From: Mucilaginibacter sp. 14171R-50
GTDB lineage: Bacteria > Bacteroidota > Bacteroidia > Sphingobacteriales > Sphingobacteriaceae
DNA: 64,000 bases
NCBI RefSeq assembly: GCF_010093045.1
Contig: NZ_CP048115.1
Location: 4,340,001-4,404,000 of the forward strand
Direction: 5' to 3'
The first letter of the stretch is position 1. Each line of letters starts with the position of its first letter. The position numbers were made by a program, and so were the translations under genes. Below, piece by piece: positions 35,619-43,929 of this stretch. Below the pieces are notes generated by a model that was not told the DNA's origin, did no database searches, and was given only the letters and a program-made list of their open reading frames with translations.

Positions 35619-35626
35619 TACATTTG
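35619..35626 (+). promoter_or_regulatory. Bacteroidota -7 element TACATTTG for queA
   Basis: Exact match to TAnnTTTG, 27 bases before the queA ATG. The -33 region has only a partial match. Confidence 0.55.
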
Positions 35627-35652
35627 CGCCCTGAAAATTCATATATATAAGC

Positions 35653-36702
35653 ATGAAATTATCTCAATTTAAATTCAATCTACCCGAATCATTAATTGCA
35701 CATTCTCCAGCAGACACCCGTGACGAATCACGTTTAATGGTTCTACACCGCGACTCGGGCAAAATTGAGCATAAAATATTTAAAGATGTTTTAGATTACT
35801 TTGACGATAAGGATGTGATGATCCTGAACAATACAAAAGTATTCCCGGCGCGTATGTATGGTAACAAAGAAAAAACCGGCGCTACCATTGAAGTATTTTT
35901 ATTGCGCGAACTGAACAAGGAACTACGCCTTTGGGATGTACTGGTTGACCCGGCCCGTAAAATACGTGTGGGCAATAAGCTTTATTTTGGCGACGACGAC
36001 CTGCTGATTGCCGAGGTTGTAGATAATACCACATCGCGCGGCCGTACCATACGCTTTTTGTTTGATGGTACCGACGAAGAATTTCGCCGTAACGTGGAGA
36101 TACTGGGCGAAACCCCACTGCCAAAATATATAAAACGCAAGGCTACCGCCGAAGATAAAGAACGCTATCAAACCATATTTGCCAAGCATGAGGGCGCGGT
36201 TGCCGCCCCTACCGCGGGCCTGCACTTTAGCCGCGAACTAATGAAACGCCTTGAACTAAAAGGTGTTGAGTTTGCCGAAGTTACCCTGCATGTAGGCTTA
36301 GGCACCTTTCGCCCGGTTGAGGTTGAAGATTTGACCAAGCACAAAATGGACTCTGAGCAGTTTATTATAGAGGAAAAACAAGCCAATATTGTAAACCGTG
36401 CTATTGAACGCAAAAGCCGTATTTGCGCGGTAGGCACCACATCAATGCGCGCTGTTGAGTCGGCCGTATCGGCTGGTAAAACGCTGAAGGCCGCAAACGA
36501 CTGGACCAGCAAGTTCATTTTCCCGCCATACGATTTTAGCATTGCCAACTCTATGATCACTAACTTCCACACGCCCGAGTCGACCCTGTTGATGATGATA
36601 AGCGCTTTTGGCGGTTACGAAAATGTGATGAACGCTTATGAGATAGCAGTAAAAGAAAAATACCGTTTCTATAGTTATGGCGACGCGATGCTGATCATTT
36701 AA
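35653..36702 (+). CDS. queA: S-adenosylmethionine:tRNA ribosyltransferase-isomerase QueA
   Basis: QueA transfers the ribosyl part of S-adenosylmethionine to preQ1-modified tRNA, making epoxyqueuosine in the wobble position. The 349-residue protein starts LSQFKFNLPESLIAHSPA and contains RDESRLMVLHR and the typical AAPTAGLHFS and VGLGTFRPV signatures, plus FHTPESTLLMMISA near the end. No other queuosine gene is near. A word-array terminator follows at 36761. Confidence 0.96.
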   Translation: MKLSQFKFNLPESLIAHSPADTRDESRLMVLHRDSGKIEHKIFKDVLDYFDDKDVMILNNTKVFPARMYGNKEKTGATIEVFLLRELNKELRLWDVLVDPARKIRVGNKLYFGDDDLLIAEVVDNTTSRGRTIRFLFDGTDEEFRRNVEILGETPLPKYIKRKATAEDKERYQTIFAKHEGAVAAPTAGLHFSRELMKRLELKGVEFAEVTLHVGLGTFRPVEVEDLTKHKMDSEQFIIEEKQANIVNRAIERKSRICAVGTTSMRAVESAVSAGKTLKAANDWTSKFIFPPYDFSIANSMITNFHTPESTLLMMISAFGGYENVMNAYEIAVKEKYRFYSYGDAMLII

Positions 36703-36705
36703 ATT

Positions 36706-36863
36706 AGATCTGAGATATTAGATATGAGATTTGAGATTAAAATCACATATCCATAAATAGTGAGATATGAGACTAAAACTCATATCTCATTTTTGTTTTA
36801 TAGATTTGGCTAATCAATAATTACGCATGTCCGGTCTCAAATCTCAAATCTCAAATCTCAAAT
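36706..36863 (+). repeat. Short-word array, GAGATATGAGATTTGAG family, with embedded terminator
   Basis: After the queA stop, words such as GATATGAGATTTGAGAT repeat. At 36761-36789 TGAGATATGAG pairs exactly with CTCATATCTCA across seven bases and runs into TTTTT, forming an intrinsic terminator of queA. The complementary word CTCAAAT continues as a perfect four-unit tandem at 36836-36863, inside the ispD coding region. Confidence 0.85.
36761..36799 (+). terminator. Intrinsic terminator of queA built from array words
   Basis: An 11-bp perfect stem, seven-base loop, then TTTTTGTTTT. It is the clearest terminator in the window. Confidence 0.9.
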
Positions 36864-37543
36864 CTACTTATGCCATCATTGTAGCCGGGGGATCTGGCAG
36901 CCGGATGCGGTCGGCATTGCCTAAACAATTTATAGAACTTTGCGGGCTACCTGTGTTGATGCATACCATCAGGGCCTTTTACGATAGCGGTTCATCGCCT
37001 CAAATTATACTGGCATTGCACGCAGACTACCACAGCACCTGGGCCAGCCTTTGCGATAACCATAACTTCACCATTCCGCATACCGTCGTTGTGGGCGGCC
37101 AAACCCGTTTCGATTCCGTTAAGAACGCGGTTGATACCATCAGCGATCATGATACTTTAATTGCTGTACATGATGCCGTACGCCCGCTTGTAAGTAGCGA
37201 TATCATAAATGAGGCTTACCAATGCGCCGCCGAAAATGGCACCGCGGTAACGGCCGTTAAAAGCCGCGACTCCATACGGCAGATAAACGCCGGGATATCT
37301 ATCGCTTTAGATCGGGAGCATATATACCTCGTGCAAACCCCTCAAACGTTTCAGTCAAATTTACTTAAGAAGGCTTATCAACAGCCTTATCAAGCTGCGT
37401 TTACAGATGATGCTTCAGTAGTAGAACAAAGCGGTGTTGCCATTAAGCTGATACCGGGCAGCTACAGCAATATCAAGATCACCTTCCCCGAGGATATCGT
37501 TACTGCCGAAGCCCTTATAAACAAAAAAAGCCATCAGTTTTAG
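36827..37543 (+). CDS. ispD: 2-C-methyl-D-erythritol 4-phosphate cytidylyltransferase IspD
   Basis: IspD activates methylerythritol phosphate with CTP in the non-mevalonate isoprenoid pathway. The nucleotide-binding loop YAIIVAGGSGSRM and the later AVHDAVRPLVS and TDDASVVEQ are standard. The protein normally begins just before that loop. Here about 13 extra residues (MSGLKSQISNLKS) are encoded by the heptamer repeat (CTCAAAT)4, and no other in-frame start is available nearby. A change of repeat number by one or two units would shift the frame. The 3' end overlaps a terminator for the convergent gene. Confidence 0.95.
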   Translation: MSGLKSQISNLKSTYAIIVAGGSGSRMRSALPKQFIELCGLPVLMHTIRAFYDSGSSPQIILALHADYHSTWASLCDNHNFTIPHTVVVGGQTRFDSVKNAVDTISDHDTLIAVHDAVRPLVSSDIINEAYQCAAENGTAVTAVKSRDSIRQINAGISIALDREHIYLVQTPQTFQSNLLKKAYQQPYQAAFTDDASVVEQSGVAIKLIPGSYSNIKITFPEDIVTAEALINKKSHQF

Positions 37544-37552
37544 CTGATGGCT
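37523..37552 (-). terminator. Terminator for the small membrane gene, overlapping the ispD 3' end
   Basis: AGCCATCAG/CTGATGGCT stem with a six-base loop containing the ispD stop; the minus strand runs into TTTTTTT. It therefore serves the 37574 gene, while also encoding the ispD C-terminus (KKSHQF). Confidence 0.85.
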
Positions 37553-37573
37553 GTAATATGTCACAAAAAATTA

Positions 37574-37720
37574 TCAGGCTCTTCTTATAACGCCTAACAG
37601 TAAAGCGATAACCGCTATTACCAATAAAATGTGAATTAAACCGCCGGCATGGTTAACAAAGAACCCGAAGATCCATCCTATTACCAAAATTACCGCGATG
37701 ATGTACAATAAGCCTCTCAT
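37574..37720 (-). CDS. Lmo0937-family small membrane protein (copy 1)
   Basis: A 48-residue membrane protein: MRGLLYIIAVILVIGWIFGF, a short loop with NHAGG, then HILLVIAVIALLLGVIRRA. It has two transmembrane helices and a basic end. It belongs to the Lmo0937/YqaE-like small hydrophobic group often seen in stress-related sets, of unknown function. It is 125 bp downstream of a paralogue on the same strand. Confidence 0.85.
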   Translation of the reverse strand: MRGLLYIIAVILVIGWIFGFFVNHAGGLIHILLVIAVIALLLGVIRRA

Positions 37721-37794
37721 AATGTTGTGTGTTTAGTTAATGTTTAAATAGATGTTTAATAATAAACCACCGTTGGTAAAAAAAGTTTTCGCAT

Positions 37795-37824
37795 AAAAAA
37801 ATCCCGGTTGCCCGGGATGTTTTT
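37795..37824 (-). terminator. Intrinsic terminator between the two small membrane genes
   Basis: ATCCCGG/CCGGGAT stem with a four-base loop and long A and T runs on both sides; it ends the 37846 gene. Confidence 0.85.
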
Positions 37825-37845
37825 TGACAAATATCTGCAACGTCC

Positions 37846-37992
37846 TTACGCTCTTCTTATCAACCCTAAAAGCAACGCTATGATAGCTATTACCAGCAGG
37901 ATGTGAATAATACCTGTAGAACCTGCGTAGAAAAATCCGAATGCCCATCCTATTACCAGGATAACTGCAATAATGTACAATAAGCCTCTCAT
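37846..37992 (-). CDS. Lmo0937-family small membrane protein (copy 2)
   Basis: The same length as copy 1 (48 residues), with identical start MRGLLYIIAVILVIGW and end RRA, and different loop (FYAGSTG). The two copies differ mainly in the central loop and are presumably a tandem duplication. Each has its own terminator, so they can be expressed separately. Confidence 0.85.
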   Translation of the reverse strand: MRGLLYIIAVILVIGWAFGFFYAGSTGIIHILLVIAIIALLLGLIRRA

Positions 37993-38230
37993 TATTAATG
38001 TTTTTATTTTTAAGTAAATGTTACCAGGTATTATGCTAAAATCATTCCAAAAAGGAGTTGGTGTGCGGCACAGCTATAAACGTACATCCGTTTGTATCAA
38101 AACCGAACGTTTTTTTAGCTATAACATCCGCAAATTACTGGATATTAAATATTTACATATTTGGCATTTACTTAGCGTAAAATATACGGTAATTGCCGGT
38201 TTGTGTTTAATAATAACTACAATATACGCT

Positions 38231-40621
38231 ATGATTAAAAATTACTTTAAGATCGCCTTTCGCAATATCTGGAAAAATAAAGCATTTGCGGGTATCAATA
38301 TATTTGGGTTAACCATAGGGCTAACGTGCTGCCTGCTTATTGGCCTGTACATACAGCACGAGTTAAACTATGATAACTTTCAACTTAACGGCAAGCGCAT
38401 TGCCCGCGTTATAATGGAGTATAAGTTTGACGGCGGCAGCGAATCAAAAAAAGGGAACTTTACCAGCTCCAGCGTAGCGCCGGTATTTAAGCAAACCTTC
38501 CCGGAGATAAGCGAGGCGGTTAGGATGGCGAGCTACCCGATACTGGTACAGTACAACAATAAGCTGATAAACGAGAAGAACTTTATGTTTGCCGACGGCG
38601 GCTTTTTTAATATGTTCTCGTTTGATCTGCTGAAGGGCGATAAAGCAACCGCGCTTGAAGGCCCTAAAAAGGTGGTGCTCACCCAATCTACAGCTAAAAG
38701 ATATTTCGGCGATGCCGACCCGGTTGGTAAAACATTGCAGGTTGGGTCTGATAGCAGCTTGTACCAGGTTACCGGCCTGATGAAGGACTGCCCGTCAAAC
38801 TCGCAAATTAAATTTGACCTGCTGGCTTCATTTTCCTCGTTAAACCCGGATAAAGAAAAAACGTACTGGAATGCCAATTACACTACTTTTTTGCTACTCA
38901 AAAACGAACATTCATTTGCGCCGTTACAACAAAAAATTACGCCCTTTATGCAAAAGGAGATGGCAGGCCAGGGCGCAACTGTTAATTTTACATTAGAGCC
39001 GTTTAACCGCATACATCTGTACTCGCAGTTTGATGGCTTTGAGCCAAACAGCAGTATTACTTATATACGTATACTGGAGGTGGTGGTCTTAATGATATTG
39101 GCTATTGCCTGCTTTACCTATGTTAATTTAAGCACAGCGCGCTCAATGGAACGTGCCCGCGAGGTTGGCGTGCGCAAGGTTATAGGCGCAGGTAAAAAGC
39201 AGCTTTTTTGGCAATTTATGGGCGAATCTGTTTTGTTTTGCATCATAGCAACCATCCTGAGCATTGTTGCCGCAGCCCTGCTTATGCCGGTATTTAACCA
39301 GTTAACAGATAAGCATCTGCAGGTAAGCACTTTGGCGTCGCCGTCATTTATACTGGCTTGTTTAGGTTTAATTGCGGTAGTCAGCCTGCTGGCGGGCAGC
39401 TACCCGGCGCTGATACTGTCAAACTTTCAGCCGGTTAAGGTTTTAAAAGGCTCATTCAAAAACTCCGGCTCGGGGCAGTGGGTTCGTAAATCGTTAATTG
39501 TATTCCAGTTCTCAATTTCGGTAGTGTTGGTAGTAGCAACGGTAATTATCCAAAAGCAGTTAAGCTATATTCAAAACAAAAAGCTTGGCTATAGCCGCGA
39601 ACATGTAATGGTGTTGCCGATGGAGAAGCGTATGTTTAACGACCTGGCTTACATTAAAGAACAGCTAAAGGCAAATAAGAACGTATTAAGCGTATCGCTT
39701 TGTAATAATACCCCTGTAAATATAGGCAGCGGGTATAACATGCGGTCAGCCACTATGCCCGAAAATCAACAAATAGCAGTAACCGCCAACAATGTTGATG
39801 AAGAGTTTATAAAAACCACCGGCCTGCAGCTTATTGCTGGCAGGGATTTTACCCGGCAGGACGTAAAGGATGTAATGAATGACGACCTTGAGAAAAACGT
39901 GTTTCACTTTATTTTGAATGAAGCAGCTGCCCGCGAATTAGGTTGGACACCCGAGCAGGCCATTGGCAAGCGTATGTTCCTGGATGCGTCGCGGCCGGGC
40001 TTTGTAACCGGGGTGGTCAAAAACTTCCATTTCGAATCGCTGCATACTGCTATAAAACCATTAGTGCTGTTTCCGCAAAATCGCGGCGGCACACTGCTGG
40101 TAAAGCTTAGCGGCCATAATATTGCCGAAACTGTTACCGCGCTGCAAAGTAAATGGAAAACCATAGTACCATACCGCCCGTTTGAATACCGTTTTCTGGA
40201 TGATGATTTTAACCGGCTTTACCGGTCTGAGAACCGCTTGGGCAAGGTGCTTAACATTTTTGCAGGCATGGCGATCGCGTTAGCGTGCCTGGGCTTGCTG
40301 GGTTTATCCGCCTATGCCGCAAAACAGCGTACCAAGGAGATAGGCGTACGTAAAATTTTAGGCGCAGGCGTAGGCAATATAGCGGTTGCCTTATCTTTTA
40401 ACTTTGTTAAACTGGTTTTTGTAGCCATTGTTATTGCTATGCCCATCGCCTGGTGGCTAATGAAGGTGTGGCTGCAGGATTTTGCTTACCATACCCGGGT
40501 TAGCTGGGTGGTGTTTGCGTTTGCAGGTCTGGCCGCAATCAGCGTGGCAGCGGTTACCATAGGTATACAGGCAATTAAAACCGCCCTTGTTAATCCCATT
40601 AAAAGTTTACGTACCGAGTAG
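38231..40621 (+). CDS. FtsX-type ABC transporter permease, duplicated domain
   Basis: A 796-residue permease with the MacB_PCD/FtsX architecture twice: N-terminal helix (NIFGLTIGLTCCLLIGLYI), periplasmic domain, three helices with ARSMERAREVGVRKVIGA, then a second set ending with AKQRTKEIGVRKILGAG. This long form is frequent in Bacteroidota and resembles antimicrobial-peptide or lipoprotein exporters. I start at the ATG at 38231 (MIKNYFKIAFRNIWKNK), as in relatives; the ORF is open for 71 further codons upstream but they do not look like protein. The ATPase partner is not adjacent. Confidence 0.9.
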   Translation: MIKNYFKIAFRNIWKNKAFAGINIFGLTIGLTCCLLIGLYIQHELNYDNFQLNGKRIARVIMEYKFDGGSESKKGNFTSSSVAPVFKQTFPEISEAVRMASYPILVQYNNKLINEKNFMFADGGFFNMFSFDLLKGDKATALEGPKKVVLTQSTAKRYFGDADPVGKTLQVGSDSSLYQVTGLMKDCPSNSQIKFDLLASFSSLNPDKEKTYWNANYTTFLLLKNEHSFAPLQQKITPFMQKEMAGQGATVNFTLEPFNRIHLYSQFDGFEPNSSITYIRILEVVVLMILAIACFTYVNLSTARSMERAREVGVRKVIGAGKKQLFWQFMGESVLFCIIATILSIVAAALLMPVFNQLTDKHLQVSTLASPSFILACLGLIAVVSLLAGSYPALILSNFQPVKVLKGSFKNSGSGQWVRKSLIVFQFSISVVLVVATVIIQKQLSYIQNKKLGYSREHVMVLPMEKRMFNDLAYIKEQLKANKNVLSVSLCNNTPVNIGSGYNMRSATMPENQQIAVTANNVDEEFIKTTGLQLIAGRDFTRQDVKDVMNDDLEKNVFHFILNEAAARELGWTPEQAIGKRMFLDASRPGFVTGVVKNFHFESLHTAIKPLVLFPQNRGGTLLVKLSGHNIAETVTALQSKWKTIVPYRPFEYRFLDDDFNRLYRSENRLGKVLNIFAGMAIALACLGLLGLSAYAAKQRTKEIGVRKILGAGVGNIAVALSFNFVKLVFVAIVIAMPIAWWLMKVWLQDFAYHTRVSWVVFAFAGLAAISVAAVTIGIQAIKTALVNPIKSLRTE

Positions 40622-40632
40622 CGCAAACAAAT

Positions 40633-40654
40633 AAGGCCCTGCATGCAGGGCCTT
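40633..40654. terminator. Bidirectional palindrome AAGGCCCTGCATGCAGGGCCTT
   Basis: A perfect 22-base palindrome lies between the convergent permease and DUF2795 genes and can end both transcripts. Flanking T-runs are weak. Confidence 0.7.
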
Positions 40655-40682
40655 CAATTATTTTCGGGAAGAAACAAGGGTG

Positions 40683-40904
40683 TTAATACTCGTCTTCATT
40701 AAAAAAGAAATCGTCTTTGGTTGGATAATCCGGCCATATCTCCTCGATATTTTCATAAGGCTCACCATCATCTTCAAGCGCCTGCAGGTTCTCGATAACC
40801 TCAACCGGTGCTCCGGAACGTATGGCGTAATCAATTAATTCATCTTTAGTTGCCGGCCAGGGGGCATCTTCAAGGTGCGATGCTAATTCAAGTGTCCAAT
40901 ACAT
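40683..40904 (-). CDS. DUF2795 domain protein
   Basis: A 73-residue, very acidic protein beginning MYWTLELASHLEDAPWPATK and containing ELIDYAIRSGAPVEVIENLQAL, matching DUF2795. It is helical with a short disordered acidic tail. The family is common in bacteria but has no known function. A TACTTTTG promoter element lies 35 bases upstream, with a possible TTG 21 bases beyond it. Confidence 0.88.
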   Translation of the reverse strand: MYWTLELASHLEDAPWPATKDELIDYAIRSGAPVEVIENLQALEDDGEPYENIEEIWPDYPTKDDFFFNEDEY

Positions 40905-40939
40905 GTTTTTATATTAAATTGGTAAATTTTACTTTTTCG

Positions 40940-40947
40940 CAAAAGTA
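40940..40947 (-). promoter_or_regulatory. Bacteroidota -7 element TACTTTTG for the DUF2795 gene
   Basis: Exact TAnnTTTG on the minus strand; TTG lies 21 bases further upstream in an AT-rich stretch. Confidence 0.55.
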
Positions 40948-40989
40948 TAATATTTTTAAATTGATTATCAATATTTTTTTGTAAAATTT

Positions 40990-41538
40990 TCAAACCCTTG
41001 GTATCCATTGATTTTCAGGTATTTTGTGTTGATAACCTACCATTCGTGCCAGGGTAAAAAGATAATCACTTAAGCGGTTAAGATAAATATTCACCTTTTC
41101 ATCAACCGTGCTTTCGCCGGCAAGGTGTACACATAACCGCTCGGCCCGGCGGCACACACAGCGCGCTATGTGGCAGTACGATACGGTGTTGCTCCCGCCC
41201 GGTAATATAAAGTGCCGTAGCTCGGGCAGGGTTTCGTTCATCCTGTCCATCTCTTTTTCCAGCAACTCAATATCCTCTGGGTGCAGGTCGGGTATAACCA
41301 TTTTTGATTTCCCCGGGTCGGCCGCCAGCGACGAGCCAATGGTAAACAGCCTGTCCTGTATCTGCTTAAGCAGGTCTTTATCATGCGTGCTGATATCCTG
41401 ATCGCGGATAAGGCCGATATAAGAGTTCAGCTCATCAACCGTGCCGTAACTTTCAATTCTTAAATGATGCTTCGGCACACGGGTACCGCCAATTAACGAT
41501 GTATAACCCTTATCGCCGGTTTTAGTATATATTTTCAT
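40990..41538 (-). CDS. Cob(I)yrinic acid a,c-diamide adenosyltransferase (PduO type)
   Basis: The enzyme transfers adenosyl from ATP to cob(I)alamin to make the B12 coenzyme. The N-terminal ATP loop KIYTKTGDKGYTSLIGG and the helical signature ILPGGS, with CRRAERLCVHL, are typical. The length from the ATG at 41538 is 182 residues. A TACTTTTG element lies 19 bases before that start, arguing against the start at 41559. Confidence 0.92.
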   Translation of the reverse strand: MKIYTKTGDKGYTSLIGGTRVPKHHLRIESYGTVDELNSYIGLIRDQDISTHDKDLLKQIQDRLFTIGSSLAADPGKSKMVIPDLHPEDIELLEKEMDRMNETLPELRHFILPGGSNTVSYCHIARCVCRRAERLCVHLAGESTVDEKVNIYLNRLSDYLFTLARMVGYQHKIPENQWIPRV

Positions 41539-41556
41539 GGTATGGCGGCAATTTAA

Positions 41557-41564
41557 CAAAAGTA
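41557..41564 (-). promoter_or_regulatory. Bacteroidota -7 element TACTTTTG for the adenosyltransferase gene
   Basis: Exact TAnnTTTG on the minus strand, 19 bases upstream of the ATG at 41538. Confidence 0.55.
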
Positions 41565-41631
41565 TCAGCGTTTCAGCATATTGTACTAAACTTGTGTCGC
41601 GTTGTTTTGTTCAAATATATAATTTACAGCT

Positions 41632-42639
41632 ATGAAACCCATAATATCATCGGGCAGGGCCGCCCTTATATGTTTATTTACTTTGGCGCTACTCAGTTTT
41701 AAATGCAGCAACGGTAACGGTAACGCCAGGCAGCCAGTTGCAAAGGCCGCGGCGCCCAAGGCAGACTTTTCGGCATTTTTGACCGAGCAGCAGTTTAACG
41801 CATTATTCCCTGAGCGTGATAAGTTTTACACTTACCGGGCCTTTATACAGGCCGTTAACGACCTGGCTCAAATAAAGGTGCAGGTAACGCGCAGGGCCGT
41901 ATCTGTTTACCAATTCATCCGTACCGATAAAACTATCGGAAAGGCAACCACCGTTAGGCAGGATGCCGACTGGAACGAGGAATGGGCTAAAGCCAAGCCC
42001 GACAGCACCTACACGGTTGACTATGGTAACTTTTGTACCGAAAAAGATGCTGTTGGCAACAAACGCGAACTGGCGGCTTTTTTTGCGCAAATAGCACACG
42101 AAACCCGCCACGGCCGCAACGAAAGCTATACTGATGGACTGATGCTGCTGCACGAGGATAACACCAATAATGTTTATATCAGCGATAGTGATGAGTACCC
42201 ACCGGTTAAAGGGCAAAAGTATTATGGCCGCGGCCCGATGCAGATAAGCTACAATGGCAACTATGGTTACGCTTCTGATTGTATCTTCGGCGACAAAAAG
42301 GTACTGCTGAATAACCCGGGACTGGTAGAAACCGACCCTGTTGTGGCCTTTAAAACAGCTATATACTTTTGGATGACGCCCGAAACCCACAAACCGTCGG
42401 CCCATGATGTTATGACGGGCAAGTGGCAGCCAAATGCCATTGATAAAGCCAAAGGCCGCACCCCCGGCTTTGGCATGACCATAAATATCATAAACGGCGA
42501 CCTGGAATGCAACAAAGGCGACGATAACTACAGTATGAAAGACCGTATTGGTTTTTACCAGTTCTTCCTGAAAAAATTGGGTGCAGCAGACCCTAACTGC
42601 GCCTGCAGCTGCGGCAAAATGGAGCCATATAAGTATTAA
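41632..42639 (+). CDS. GH19 family chitinase-like lipoprotein
   Basis: GH19 enzymes cleave chitin or peptidoglycan-like glycans by inversion. The catalytic acid lies in HETRHG (E157), the substrate loop is KYYGRGPMQISYNGNYG, and IYFWMT and the late cysteine-rich end (CNCACSCGK-like) follow. An N-terminal signal with a relaxed lipobox (LLSFKC, C25) suggests a lipoprotein on the cell surface. A Ser/Ala/Pro-rich linker joins anchor and domain. In Bacteroidota such proteins may act on fungal or insect chitin or on cell-wall polymers; the substrate here is inferred only. Confidence 0.88.
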   Translation: MKPIISSGRAALICLFTLALLSFKCSNGNGNARQPVAKAAAPKADFSAFLTEQQFNALFPERDKFYTYRAFIQAVNDLAQIKVQVTRRAVSVYQFIRTDKTIGKATTVRQDADWNEEWAKAKPDSTYTVDYGNFCTEKDAVGNKRELAAFFAQIAHETRHGRNESYTDGLMLLHEDNTNNVYISDSDEYPPVKGQKYYGRGPMQISYNGNYGYASDCIFGDKKVLLNNPGLVETDPVVAFKTAIYFWMTPETHKPSAHDVMTGKWQPNAIDKAKGRTPGFGMTINIINGDLECNKGDDNYSMKDRIGFYQFFLKKLGAADPNCACSCGKMEPYKY

Positions 42640-42706
42640 AAGCAGTTAAATCGTGGGCACTTAAACCGGTTGGAAATTGTATATCTTTATCATACAAACC
42701 ATCACA

Positions 42707-43495
42707 ATGAAAAAAGTCCTGCTCACCATTTTAATAGCGTGCCAGCTGACAGTTGTTTTCGCGCAAACCGAAGCGGAAAAATTTAGTAAGGAAAATTTGA
42801 GTGACACGCGCCTGTCGCCAACGGAACTGAAAAGCAAACTTATCCGTTACGATTATTCAAAGCTGTTTACGGTAACAAATAATGCTTTTGTATATGGTTT
42901 TATTGGCGATAATTTTCAGCGCATCAGGTTAAAGATCATCTCTATAACAAAAGACCCCGGGTCGCCTTATACTTACCAGGTTTACGGCAAATCGATGGTT
43001 AAGAATAACATTGATGATTTTAAGGGCATCATTACGATAACGAACATCCGCAAATACAAACAAACATCGTACGGAGTGGATGACGAGTTAAAAGGCAAAG
43101 GCATTAAAGGTCAATATCTGTTGATCGGAACCTATAATTTGGGAGAAGCGGCTACACAGGAACACGCTGGGGTATTTAAAGGGACATTCCGTTCTGGCTT
43201 TTATCTTGATAAAAACAACGCCGTGCATTACGATGATATTGATAAGAATGCGGATGGTTATTCAAATAATCAGTTTGTTGGCCAATGGATAAGCCATAAT
43301 AAAAAACTGATTAAAAAATGTAACTGGGGTGATTACCGTATTCCCAACGCCGAGGCGCTTGATATAGGCGCGGGCGAATTTTCCCCAACTGATAAATACC
43401 TTTCGGCAGGCTGGCAAACTGTGCGTGATGCTTATAACAACACCGCTTCGTCTGCCAAAGCAAAACAGGTAGAAAACGCTAAATGGTGGGAATAA
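42707..43495 (+). CDS. Secreted protein of unknown function
   Basis: A 262-residue protein with a clear signal peptide (MKKVLLTILIACQLTVVFAQ), then a polar domain with YDYSKLFTVTNNAFVYGFIGDNFQRI and repeated lysines. I recognise no family or catalytic motif. I start at the ATG at 42707 to keep the signal peptide at the N-terminus. It follows the GH19 gene by 67 bp and might belong to the same transcript. Its export fits a surface or periplasmic role. Confidence 0.75.
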   Translation: MKKVLLTILIACQLTVVFAQTEAEKFSKENLSDTRLSPTELKSKLIRYDYSKLFTVTNNAFVYGFIGDNFQRIRLKIISITKDPGSPYTYQVYGKSMVKNNIDDFKGIITITNIRKYKQTSYGVDDELKGKGIKGQYLLIGTYNLGEAATQEHAGVFKGTFRSGFYLDKNNAVHYDDIDKNADGYSNNQFVGQWISHNKKLIKKCNWGDYRIPNAEALDIGAGEFSPTDKYLSAGWQTVRDAYNNTASSAKAKQVENAKWWE

Positions 43496-43503
43496 AAAAT
43501 TAA

Positions 43504-43536
43504 AAAAGAGAACCGGATTTAAAGCGGCCCTCTTTT
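43504..43536. terminator. Hairpin between convergent genes at 43.5 kb
   Basis: AAAAGAG pairs with CTCTTTT, with an inner CCG/CGG; A and T runs flank it. It may end transcripts from both sides. Confidence 0.55.
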
Positions 43537-43550
43537 ACCTGTTCCTGTTA

Positions 43551-43925
43551 CTAATGCCTGGTGGTATCCCCCTCCATGCGCAGGCTTTCTTTATGTATGG
43601 CGTTCATTAATTCGGTAACAAATTCGGCAGATAAGCCCTCTTTAGCACCGGCTGCAATTGCTTTATCAACAACCTGTTTAAACCGCGCCGGCTGTAGCGG
43701 CGGCACATTGTTCTTCTTTTTATAAACACCAATTTCCTGAACCACGCGCTGCCTGCTGCCCAGCACCTCAATCAGCAACCTGTCAAGTGAGTCTATCTTC
43801 TTGCGGCTTTGACTAAGCTCCCGGTTTACAACCTCGATGCTTTTATCCTGTGCCCATGCGGATGAATAACCAATTAAACATAACCAGGTTAAAAGCAGTG
43901 TATATTTAAAATATCCGGCAGCCAT
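43551..43925 (-). CDS. Secreted chorismate mutase (AroQ fold)
   Basis: Chorismate mutase converts chorismate to prephenate, the branch point to Phe and Tyr. The helical AroQ pattern is clear: SRKKIDSLDRLLIEVLGSRQ with the first active-site Arg, EIGVYKKKNNVPPLQPARF with the active-site Lys and Arg, and TELMNAIHKESLRME. Unusually, a signal peptide (cleavage near SSAWAQ) sends it to the periplasm. I start at 43925, which is only five bases after the stop of the binding-protein gene, so the two are translationally coupled. Substrate access in the periplasm is unexplained. Confidence 0.85.
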   Translation of the reverse strand: MAAGYFKYTLLLTWLCLIGYSSAWAQDKSIEVVNRELSQSRKKIDSLDRLLIEVLGSRQRVVQEIGVYKKKNNVPPLQPARFKQVVDKAIAAGAKEGLSAEFVTELMNAIHKESLRMEGDTTRH

Positions 43926-43929
43926 TGTT

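Noticed and set aside
36836..36863. CRISPR-like array at the ispD start
   Set aside because: The repeats are seven bases long and directly adjacent without spacers, so this is a tandem repeat.
37733..37948. 71-residue frame covering the second small membrane gene
   Set aside because: It reads another frame of the same region; the 48-residue frame has a paralogue and clear helices.
38018..38230. 71-residue N-terminal extension of the FtsX-type permease
   Set aside because: The sequence upstream of 38231 is AT-rich and not conserved-looking; relatives begin MIKNYFKIAFRN-like.
41803..42405. 200-residue open frame opposite the GH19 gene
   Set aside because: Shadow of a gene with strong catalytic motifs; the frame has low-complexity Val/Ile/Arg content.
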